Source: Actinomycetota bacterium (GTDB lineage Bacteria > Actinomycetota > Actinomycetes > Nanopelagicales > Nanopelagicaceae). From it: a DNA stretch of 7,054 nt. A program made the position numbers and the translations under genes. Within the stretch, counting starts at the first letter, position 1. Each line of letters opens with the position of its first letter. The notes beneath the pieces were generated by a model. It was not told the origin of the DNA, ran no database searches, and saw nothing but the letters and a program-made list of their open reading frames with translations. Where the stretch lies: the NCBI GenBank assembly GCA_009698515.1, contig WLQA01000039.1, positions 1 through 7,054 of the forward strand, in the 5' to 3' direction. Below are positions 1-6,462 of this stretch, piece after piece.

Positions 1-1524
1 CATCGCTTCAGTGCGATCAATAACTAATGATCCACCAGATGGCAGATAAACCTTGCGATCAAATGCTTTTGCTAACTGCTCTTCAACTCGGTTTTCAGCA
101 AATAAGTCGCGGCTACCAGTCCACTTTTCAATCTTGCTAGCAAGTTCAGGTGCAATGTGACCGATGTAATTTTGAATATCATCCCAAGCAGAATCACCTT
201 GTACCAACATCTTGTTGAAATCTTCATTGAAGATATCGCGGATTACGCGCACAGTTAGATCTGGCTCTGCATAAAGTTGTGCCGGTGCATTTGTGCTGGA
301 AGCGTTAGCTTTCTTTTCGATATCTTCCCATTGCGCCTTAAGACGAAGTACATCGCGCTCGATCTCTTCCTCAGAGATTCCTTCAGCTGCGGTACGAATA
401 ATTACGCCCGCCTCTTCTGGAACTAAATTCTTCAAAATAGATTTCAAACGAGAGCGCTCTTGATCAGGCAGACGACGACTGATGCCGCTCATCTCGCCAC
501 TTGGCACATAAACCAAGTAACGACCAGGAAGTGAAACTTGGCTAGTCAAACGTGCACCCTTTTGTCCGATTGGATCTTTGGTTACTTGTACTAATACTGA
601 TTGACCAGTTTTTAATACATGTTCAATTTTGCGAGGTGCGGTATCGGATAAACCATGTGCATCCCAATTGACTTCACCTGCGTAAAGAACCGCGTTACGG
701 CCCTTACCAATATCAACGAAAGCAGCTTCCATAGATGGAAGTACGTTTTGTACCTTACCTAAGTAGACGTTTCCAACATAGGAAATATTGCTATTTCGAT
801 TTACATAATGCTCAACCATTACATTGTCTTCAATAATTGCAATTTGCGTGCGGTCGGCAATTTGGCGAACTAACATTGAGCGCTCTACAGATTCGCGGCG
901 AGATAAAAACTCTGAATCGGTAATAATTGTTCCGCGTTTGCGAGTGAAATCTCTGCGTTCGCGGCGGTCATATCTATCGCCACGATCACGTCGGTCATAT
1001 CTATCGCCACGATCACGTCGTCCACGACTGTCATTGCGATCTGAACGTTCTGGACGTGGTTCGCGAACTCGCGCTTCACGTACTTTTACAACTGTAATTA
1101 CGCCATCTTCTTCAATGGTCTCTCCCGGTGTTACACCTTCACCACGCGCACGTCGGCGACGTCGACGTCTTGGTGTTGCACCATCAGTTGAATCTTCAGT
1201 GCTCTCCTGTGTTGAATCTTCATTGCTCTCTTCAACATCGGCGCCCGTTGCATCTTTACCACCACGACGGCGACCACGGCCACCACGTCGGCGACGACGA
1301 CGAGCATCTTCACTGTCATCGGTAGATTTTTCTGCAGGTACTTCAGCAACCGCCTTGGCTGGTTTAGTTGCCTTTACCTTCTCAGTTGCAGGAGCTGCTT
1401 GAAATAGTGGAACTGGAATAGATTTTGCAGATTTTTTCGAATCTTTTTTATCTTCAGTCTTATCAACTGTACTTGCTGCTTTTTTCGCAGCACGTTTACG
1501 AGGTGCTTTAGGCTCATCGGCCAT
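1..1524 (-). CDS. rne: Ribonuclease E/G (Rne/Rng family), N-terminal 508 residues; 3' end beyond window
   Basis: Single-strand-specific endoribonuclease for mRNA decay and rRNA/tRNA maturation in the cytoplasm. The frame is open from the ATG at 1522-1524 to base 1, so the gene is cut by the window and not broken. Residues 1-200 form a low-complexity, Lys/Arg-rich extension: Ala/Lys-rich 1-66, Arg runs at 75-80 and 119-125, an acidic Ser/Thr stretch between them, and an RGDRYDRRD repeat at 169-188. The S1 RNA-binding domain starts near 248 (ISYVGNVYLGKV). LPGRYLVYVP follows near 331, then R377-T378 in GVIIRTAAEG, matching the E. coli 5'-sensor pair R169-T170. The visible part ends in GGSLVIDRTEAM, a few residues before the first catalytic Asp, which cannot be checked. 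The start is supported by AAAAGGA 10 nt upstream and an in-frame TAA at 1549-1551. RNase E versus RNase G cannot be fully settled without the C-terminus; the N-terminal extension is typical of actinobacterial RNase E. Confidence 0.95.
   Translation of the reverse strand, partial: MADEPKAPRKRAAKKAASTVDKTEDKKDSKKSAKSIPVPLFQAAPATEKVKATKPAKAVAEVPAEKSTDDSEDARRRRRRGGRGRRRGGKDATGADVEESNEDSTQESTEDSTDGATPRRRRRRRARGEGVTPGETIEEDGVITVVKVREARVREPRPERSDRNDSRGRRDRGDRYDRRDRGDRYDRRERRDFTRKRGTIITDSEFLSRRESVERSMLVRQIADRTQIAIIEDNVMVEHYVNRNSNISYVGNVYLGKVQNVLPSMEAAFVDIGKGRNAVLYAGEVNWDAHGLSDTAPRKIEHVLKTGQSVLVQVTKDPIGQKGARLTSQVSLPGRYLVYVPSGEMSGISRRLPDQERSRLKSILKNLVPEEAGVIIRTAAEGISEEEIERDVLRLKAQWEDIEKKANASSTNAPAQLYAEPDLTVRVIRDIFNEDFNKMLVQGDSAWDDIQNYIGHIAPELASKIEKWTGSRDLFAENRVEEQLAKAFDRKVYLPSGGSLVIDRTEAM
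965..1018 (-). repeat. Perfect 27-bp tandem duplication inside rne
   Basis: Bases 965-991 and 992-1018 are identical, 27 bp each, directly abutting. The repeat is in frame and encodes two copies of a nine-residue basic unit made from R, D, G and Y (about residues 169-187). Because the two copies are identical at DNA level, including synonymous positions, the duplication looks recent. It lies in the unstructured region before the S1 domain, so it changes linker length and charge and leaves the catalytic fold intact. Confidence 0.93.
1187..1234 (-). repeat. Imperfect 24-bp tandem repeat inside rne (acidic segment)
   Basis: Bases 1187-1210 and 1211-1234 match at 20 of 24 positions; the first 20 bases differ at only one (g1199 versus t1223). 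In frame they encode two eight-residue acidic Ser/Thr units (ESNEDST and ESTEDST, about residues 98-113) sitting between the two Arg runs of the RNase E extension. Older than the 27-bp duplication, judging by divergence. Confidence 0.85.
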
Positions 1525-1534
1525 ATAAATCAAA

Positions 1535-1541
1535 TCCTTTT
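1535..1541 (-). promoter_or_regulatory. Ribosome binding site of rne
   Basis: AAAAGGA on the minus strand, with 10 nt to the ATG at 1522-1524. It decides the rne start: the only other ATG just upstream in the same frame (1570-1572) is followed by an in-frame TAA at 1549-1551 and cannot start the long protein. Confidence 0.7.
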
Positions 1542-1555
1542 CAAAAATTTAATTA

Positions 1556-1569
1556 CTGCAGTTTTGCAG
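1556..1569 (-). other. Small inverted repeat in rne leader (CTGCA-AAAC-TGCAG)
   Basis: A perfect 5-bp stem with a 4-nt loop, ending 14 nt before the Shine-Dalgarno sequence of rne. A T5 run follows only after about 9 nt, so it is a poor terminator. It could be an RNA hairpin in the 5' leader; known rne genes in enterobacteria are autoregulated through leader hairpins, but a link here is inference only. Confidence 0.35.
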
Positions 1570-1675
1570 CATTTCTTCTTCAATTCTCTTTGTTTAAAAC
1601 TTAAATCTGATTAACAAACTTAAGTTGTAATACTTAAAAATTGTGACGTAACCGCGGCGTTGGATCTTTATCCTC

Positions 1676-1695
1676 GCGCTGATTGCGTAGCGCAA
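1676..1695 (-). other. Overlapping alternative inverted repeats in rodA-rne spacer
   Basis: Two mutually exclusive short stems share bases. One is a perfect 5-bp stem with a 3-nt loop (TTGCG-TAG-CGCAA on plus, 1683-1695). The other pairs GCGCT at 1676-1680 with AGCGC at 1689-1693 across 8 nt. No T run follows on the minus strand, so it is not a standard terminator for rodA. Confidence 0.3.
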
Positions 1696-1746
1696 GTATC
1701 GCAGATCAAACCAGCCTCTGCCAACTTAAGCGTGATTTATGCGTGT

Positions 1747-2886
1747 TTAACGGCTTCTGACATGAACATTTTGCAGCAGACCAACACCAATTAAATTAGC
1801 AAACATTGATGAACCGCCATATGAAAGAAATGGCAGTGGCACACCAGTCATCGGCATTAATCCCATTGTCATACCAATATTTTCAAAGGTTTGAAATGCA
1901 AACCAAGCAATAACGCCAATGCAAACTAATCGACCAAATAAATCATTGGTGCGTCTGGCGATAATGAATCCGCGAATGAAGATAATGCTGTAGAGAATAA
2001 GAATTAATGAGCAGCCTAAGAAGCCTAGCTCCTCTCCGGCAACGGTAAAGATAAAGTCTGTTTGTTGTTCTGGTACAAATCGACCATTTGTTTGTGGCCC
2101 ATCAAATAAGCCTTTACCAAAGAAGCCACCCGATCCAATTGTGATTCTGGCTTGGCGTAATTGATATCCACTTAATTGTGGATCTGCTGCTGGATCAATA
2201 AATGATTGCAAACGTTTTACTTGGTACTCACTTACAACACCAGCCTGCACTGCAAAAAATCCACCAACGGCAGCAACAATCAACAAACCAGCAACCCATC
2301 TAGATGGCGCACCCGATGCACCAATCATGGCAACTACAGCGGCTGAGATAATTAAAACAGTTCCTAAATCTGGTTGTAACAAAATTAATCCAACTGGAAT
2401 GGCAGCAACTAATAATGATTTAGCGACATCGGAATCAACCGGATCTCCCCGCAAATCTTTTCGTTCTGCAAGGACCATCGCCATTCCTACAATGATGGAA
2501 ATCTTTGCTAGCTCCGCTGGCTGTAATTGAAAACCGCCAGGAAATGCAATCCATGCTTTGGCGCTATTTACAGTTGTGCCGGCGACTAATACAACTAATA
2601 AACCAAGTACTCCGGCGCCCCAAACAACTGGTGTGTATGCGCGAAGTAATCGATAATCAACCAAAGTTGTGCCATAGGCAAGTAATGCACCAATTAATAT
2701 GTTTAATACATGGCGCTTTAGGTAATACTCAGGATCTAGATTGTTTGATCTAAACCATTCACGAGTGCCGGCGTAAACCAAAAGTGTGCCAATTACTAGC
2801 AATGCCGCAACAGCGGATAATAAAATCTTGTCGAAGCTAGCAAAATTAGTTCGGCTTGGGCGGGCAACTTTAATATTTGCACTCAT
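1747..2886 (-). CDS. rodA: RodA, SEDS-family peptidoglycan glycosyltransferase
   Basis: Polymerises lipid II into glycan strands for lateral wall growth, as partner of PBP2 in the inner membrane. At 379 residues it has the normal family length, with about ten membrane segments starting near residue 20. Signature pieces are all present: NSAKAWI with W112, FQLQPAELAK (119-128), LQPDLGT (170-176), QARITIGSGGFFGKG (245-259), VPEQQTDFIF with D277, and GVPLPFLSYGGSS (348-360). D277 aligns with E. coli RodA D262, the essential Asp. The ATG overlaps the mrdA stop as ATGA (2883-2886), so translation is probably coupled to PBP2; GGGGG about 9 nt upstream may act as a weak ribosome site. The protein ends just after the last membrane segment. 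RodA is chosen over FtsW because of the pairing with mrdA and mreBCD. Confidence 0.97.
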   Translation of the reverse strand: MSANIKVARPSRTNFASFDKILLSAVAALLVIGTLLVYAGTREWFRSNNLDPEYYLKRHVLNILIGALLAYGTTLVDYRLLRAYTPVVWGAGVLGLLVVLVAGTTVNSAKAWIAFPGGFQLQPAELAKISIIVGMAMVLAERKDLRGDPVDSDVAKSLLVAAIPVGLILLQPDLGTVLIISAAVVAMIGASGAPSRWVAGLLIVAAVGGFFAVQAGVVSEYQVKRLQSFIDPAADPQLSGYQLRQARITIGSGGFFGKGLFDGPQTNGRFVPEQQTDFIFTVAGEELGFLGCSLILILYSIIFIRGFIIARRTNDLFGRLVCIGVIAWFAFQTFENIGMTMGLMPMTGVPLPFLSYGGSSMFANLIGVGLLQNVHVRSR

Positions 2887-4985
2887 TGCACTTTGCCCCC
2901 ATTCACCTTTACTCCTGTTAAATCAACTTTCACCTTAGATACCTTCTTCAAATCTACCTTTGGAATTGTGCTTGGCACGCCATTTGGAAATATCTCTTTG
3001 CCTGGTGCCAACAATGTTTGATAAATCTCGCGCACGCCAACTCCTGATGTTGACGCACCAAAACCACCCTGGCTAACCATCATGACAACTGCATATTGTG
3101 GATTTTCAGTTGGACCATATGAAGCAAACCAAGATGTGTCATCTTTTGCACTTCCATTTGGATTCTTACCAAATACTTGAGCAGTTCCAGTCTTGCCACT
3201 TACTGCAACCTTAAGACCAGAAAATGATCCGGCAGCAGTTCCTCTTGTTACAACTGAGCGAAGTGATTTATGCAAGAAATCCCATGTGGATTGTTCTGCA
3301 TCAACCTTGCCAGCAACAATTGGCTTAAAATCTTTAATTACTTTCCCATCTTGATCAACAATTGCTCGCGCAATCTGCGGCTTGTAATAAGTTCCATTGT
3401 TAGCAATTGCCGCATATATCTGAGCTAACTTTAAAGGTGTAACCAAGGTATCGCCCTGACCAATTGAAAAGTTAACTGCATCGCCAGCGCGAATCTTGTT
3501 TCCATCAATACAGTTTTCGCGGGCAATCTCAATTAAGTATGGAGTTAAATCCTGCTTTTGCGCTCTGGTTTTGTAATTACAGTAGAAATCCTTATTTTGT
3601 TCATACCAATTCTTCTTCCACTCTCGATTTGGTAGCCGGCCAGATGATTCACTAGGAAGATCTATTCCAGTGCTTAAGCCAATACCAAACTCTTTAGCCG
3701 CATTAAAGAAGTAATCATTTGGATTAGATTTTGGCTTTAAGCCGCCATCTCGAACCCATTCATCATAAGAAATTTGATACCAAAGTGAGTCACATGAGAT
3801 GGCTATTGCTTGCTCTAATGAGATTCGCCCGGCAGCAATGCTGTCGAAGTTCTTAAATGTTCTGTTACCGATCTCAACACCGGCTGGGCAGTCATAACTC
3901 TTATTTAAATCATAACCAGCCTTGGCTGCGGCAACTACTGAGACTGATTTAAAGGTGGATGCTGGTGCAAACAATCCTTGAATAGCACGTGATAAAGCTG
4001 GTACGCCAGTCTTCTCACTAAACAAATCAGTTGCTTGTTTAACTGTTAAACCTTTTTGCCAGAGTGATGGATCATAAGTTGGGTATGAAGCCATCGCTAA
4101 AACCCGACCAGTTTTAATCTCTAAAACAACCGCCGCACCTGAATCACCTTTATAGCCAGAACCTTTTGCGCGAAGTACTGCACCTTTCAAAGCTTTTTCT
4201 ACCGTGGATTGTAATTTGGCATCAATATTTGTAATTAGATTATTTCCAGCAATTGCTTTGGTGTTAGTAGATTGTTTAGTTACTACCTCTTTGCGATTTA
4301 CTAAAACAGTTCTAATACCCGGAATGCCTCGCAAGTAATCGTTGTATTCAATCTCCAAACCAGTTTTTCCAATAACCTCACTGCGGTAGTAATTTTCCTC
4401 TGGATTTTTTAAATCCTCATCTGATACCGCACCGACATATCCCAGCACATGCGCAACATTTTCACCCTCAAGTGATGGATAACTTCTAATAGGCACGGTA
4501 GCAACTTCAATTCCAGGGAATTGATCAGCATTTTCCATAATCTTTAATGCTTCATCTTTTGTGGCATTACCAATAATCGGAATTGGTTGGTATCTAGTTC
4601 CATTCCAGCAACCAGTGCGATTATCTTTTGGCAATTCACCACATAATCTGGTGCGTTGGAAAATATCGGAGTACTCAAGTGAGAAGAGTGTCGCCATGCG
4701 AGCTAAAACAGAGCTCCCCTGATCAATTTGTTTATCTAAGGTAACGCGACTTACTGAAACAACTAAACCAGGTAGATCAATCACCATTGGCGTGCCATTG
4801 ATATCTGTAATAGCACCGCGTACTGCAGGTGTAATGATGTCGCGACTTTGAATGCTAATCGCAGCCTCTTTGTATCTACCGGAATCTAGAACTTGGATAT
4901 AAAGCAGGCGACCAAATAAAGATGCCACTAAAGAAAATATTAGGGTTTGAAAAACCACCATATTTAATCGAGATTTTTGGCTCAT
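2883..4985 (-). CDS. mrdA: Penicillin-binding protein 2, class B transpeptidase (MrdA)
   Basis: Crosslinks peptidoglycan made by RodA during elongation; anchored in the membrane with its enzyme domain outside. 700 residues. A membrane anchor spans about 8-30. The pedestal/dimerisation domain follows, with RGAITDINGTPM near 56-67 and GKTGLEIEYNDYLRG at 206-220. The transpeptidase domain holds all three active-site motifs: S343-T-F-K346 (nucleophile Ser343), S397-C-D399 (equivalent to the S-x-D form of E. coli PBP2) and K598-T-G600. GDAVNFSIGQGDTLVTPLKLA (501-521) is also typical. Six cysteines (115, 126, 366, 398, 469, 492) all lie outside the membrane. The Lys/Val-rich tail (676-700) repeats KVDL twice. 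The start forms ATGA with the mreD stop (4982-4985), with AGAGA about 6 nt upstream. Confidence 0.97.
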   Translation of the reverse strand: MSQKSRLNMVVFQTLIFSLVASLFGRLLYIQVLDSGRYKEAAISIQSRDIITPAVRGAITDINGTPMVIDLPGLVVSVSRVTLDKQIDQGSSVLARMATLFSLEYSDIFQRTRLCGELPKDNRTGCWNGTRYQPIPIIGNATKDEALKIMENADQFPGIEVATVPIRSYPSLEGENVAHVLGYVGAVSDEDLKNPEENYYRSEVIGKTGLEIEYNDYLRGIPGIRTVLVNRKEVVTKQSTNTKAIAGNNLITNIDAKLQSTVEKALKGAVLRAKGSGYKGDSGAAVVLEIKTGRVLAMASYPTYDPSLWQKGLTVKQATDLFSEKTGVPALSRAIQGLFAPASTFKSVSVVAAAKAGYDLNKSYDCPAGVEIGNRTFKNFDSIAAGRISLEQAIAISCDSLWYQISYDEWVRDGGLKPKSNPNDYFFNAAKEFGIGLSTGIDLPSESSGRLPNREWKKNWYEQNKDFYCNYKTRAQKQDLTPYLIEIARENCIDGNKIRAGDAVNFSIGQGDTLVTPLKLAQIYAAIANNGTYYKPQIARAIVDQDGKVIKDFKPIVAGKVDAEQSTWDFLHKSLRSVVTRGTAAGSFSGLKVAVSGKTGTAQVFGKNPNGSAKDDTSWFASYGPTENPQYAVVMMVSQGGFGASTSGVGVREIYQTLLAPGKEIFPNGVPSTIPKVDLKKVSKVKVDLTGVKVNGGKVQ

Positions 4986-5503
4986 ATTAAATCTCTACTA
5001 GAAAGCAGGAAGCGGCGAATGCGCATTATTAGCGGCAGAAATATTGGCGTAATAAAGAATGTCCAAATCGAATTAGCCAAGATAATGCCAAAGTTATTTG
5101 CAAATCCGCCATTTTCCTGACCTAGTAATACTCCTAGAACTAGGAATGAAAACATCGCCAGCGCTGATGCAAGTGAAATAAAGGTTACAAATGCCACTGG
5201 TCGATCGGTGAAATCACCAATTGTTTCTCGGTTAACAGAGAACAAGTAACCTATAAATGTAAGCGCTAACGCCCACTGCCCAAATGGAGTTTGCGCCGAT
5301 GGTGCCAAATCTAAAAATAATCCACCAATAAATCCAAAAATTAAAGATCCGGTTCTATCTTCAAATGCCAACATCGCAAGTAAGGCTGCTAAATAGAGCG
5401 AAAAGCCATGCCACGGAAAATTAATTCGAGCGATCAAACTCTCTTGGATGATAAAGGTAATTAATAGGAATAACGAGGTATTTAACAGTCGAAGCTGACT
5501 CAT
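4982..5503 (-). CDS. mreD: Rod shape-determining protein MreD
   Basis: Inner-membrane partner of MreC in the elongation complex; no enzyme activity is known. 173 residues, almost wholly hydrophobic, with about five or six membrane segments (near 9-24, 35-47, 52-68, 75-89, 103-127, 138-160). The family hallmark GFIGGLFLDLAPSAQTPFGQWAL sits at 57-79: a GLxLDLAP turn followed by P-G-W-A. The basic end RIRRFLLSSR after the last segment suggests a cytoplasmic C-terminus. The start lies only 3 nt after the mreC stop, with no clear Shine-Dalgarno sequence, so it is probably read by reinitiation. Its stop overlaps the mrdA start. Sequence conservation in MreD is weak in general, so context adds to the call. 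Confidence 0.93.
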   Translation of the reverse strand: MSQLRLLNTSLFLLITFIIQESLIARINFPWHGFSLYLAALLAMLAFEDRTGSLIFGFIGGLFLDLAPSAQTPFGQWALALTFIGYLFSVNRETIGDFTDRPVAFVTFISLASALAMFSFLVLGVLLGQENGGFANNFGIILANSIWTFFITPIFLPLIMRIRRFLLSSRDLI

Positions 5504-5506
5504 AAA

Positions 5507-6427
5507 CTATTTTTTAGTAGTAGGTGAAGGCGTTGGAGTTGGTGTTACAAATACTGTAACAACCGGCGCCGGCTTTGGATACAAGGATTCACGTGCTGCT
5601 TCAGCTGGTGCAGTTATAACTACTGCAACTACACCAATTTTATCTAAATTAGTTATGCCATCAACATCAGCATTTTGGGTAATTGAAGATGCATTACTTT
5701 GCACCGTATTTACAACACCTACTGGGACACCTGGAACAAATGGTCGATTGTTATCTGAGCCGCGCGCAATTAATACATCACCTTTTTTAATCTCACCAGT
5801 TGTATCTAATAACTGCAGCAAATAAGAATCTCCACCTTGACCAGAGACAACTCCTACAGATTGCGTACCGGCAATTCGTACGCCAATTTTAAATGTGGGA
5901 TCACTCATTAATAAAACAATTGCAGTATTTGATGTAACGCTCTTTACAACTCCAACTAAGCCAGCCTCTGATATGACAGTCATATTTTTTTCAATTCCAG
6001 AGGATGAACCAGCATCAATGGTGATGGTTTGTTTAAATGTGGAATTTGAACCACGGTTAATTACCTTTGCGGCAACAACTTTGTATCCCCCACGACCAGC
6101 TAAATCTAAAACACCCTTTAATTGATTTAACTGTCCGGCGATATCCTCATTAATTGCAGCTTGCGCAGTTAACTTATCTACCTCAGTGGTTAGCTCTTCA
6201 ATCTTTTTTCTGGATTTACCAAGATTTTTAGCATCACCGAAGAAGTTTCCGACAGGTGAAAATACTTTAGCGAAAAGATTCTCTACCGGTGAGAGCACTG
6301 TCTGCGTTGCACTTCGCAGGCCACCAGCAAGGTTTACGCCACGCAGATCTAGCGTAATTAGAAATAGTGATGAAACTAAAAGTAAAACAAGTAGTAATCG
6401 GGAACGATCACTGCCACCTCTAGCCAT
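5507..6427 (-). CDS. mreC: Rod shape-determining protein MreC
   Basis: Bitopic membrane protein that links MreB/MreD to PBP2 and helps to activate it. 306 residues. A short basic N-terminus is followed by a membrane segment (about 10-27), then an amphipathic coiled-coil region (about 66-108), which is the MreC dimerisation helix. The beta-rich domain (about 115-272) lies outside the membrane and includes INRGSNSTFKQTITIDAGSS (123-142) and EAGLVGVVKSVTSNTAIVLL (154-173), the family's most recognisable stretch. The tail from about 286 is Pro/Thr-rich (TPTPTPSP) and likely unstructured. Start: ATG 35 nt after mreB, preceded by a GGGG run 11 nt upstream, a weak ribosome site. Followed by mreD after 3 nt. 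Confidence 0.96.
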   Translation of the reverse strand: MARGGSDRSRLLLVLLLVSSLFLITLDLRGVNLAGGLRSATQTVLSPVENLFAKVFSPVGNFFGDAKNLGKSRKKIEELTTEVDKLTAQAAINEDIAGQLNQLKGVLDLAGRGGYKVVAAKVINRGSNSTFKQTITIDAGSSSGIEKNMTVISEAGLVGVVKSVTSNTAIVLLMSDPTFKIGVRIAGTQSVGVVSGQGGDSYLLQLLDTTGEIKKGDVLIARGSDNNRPFVPGVPVGVVNTVQSNASSITQNADVDGITNLDKIGVVAVVITAPAEAARESLYPKPAPVVTVFVTPTPTPSPTTKK

Positions 6428-6462
6428 AGTTAATTAAACCCCAAACTACTTCGGAATTAAGA

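Larger units (their letters stand above)
1525..1746 (-). promoter_or_regulatory. rodA-rne spacer; probable rne leader and promoter region
   Basis: This 222-bp gap is by far the longest non-coding stretch in a window where other gaps are 35 nt or less, so rne probably has its own transcription start here, possibly added to read-through from the mre operon. I could not assign convincing -35/-10 boxes; TAAGTT (TANNNT-like) occurs several times on the minus strand. The motif acttaa on the plus strand occurs four times (1599-1604, 1618-1623, 1632-1637, 1724-1729), and one copy sits in a perfect 10-bp palindrome at 1617-1626. Short inverted repeats occur at 1556-1569 and 1676-1695. No strong intrinsic terminator for rodA is seen. 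Confidence 0.45.

Noticed and set aside
961..1020. Direct repeats suggesting a CRISPR array
   Set aside because: The two 27-bp units abut with no spacer, are in frame and encode protein in rne.
885..1349. Two short minus-strand frames (885-1079 and 1131-1349)
   Set aside because: Both lie out of frame inside rne and consist of low-complexity translations of its repeats.
824..1402. A 192-codon plus-strand reading frame rich in Arg and Ser
   Set aside because: It is the antisense shadow of the Arg-rich rne extension: CGN codons on minus give few stops on the other strand. The minus frame carries the RNase E domains and a proper ribosome site; the plus frame has low complexity and no family signature.
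1676..1746. Intrinsic terminator after rodA
   Set aside because: The stems here are only 5 bp and no T run follows on the minus strand. The nearest T5 (1636-1640) has no good GC-rich stem directly before it.
1525..1746. tRNA or small RNA gene in the spacer
   Set aside because: No cloverleaf, TPsiC-like arm or CCA end is seen on either strand, and there is no clear promoter-terminator pair.
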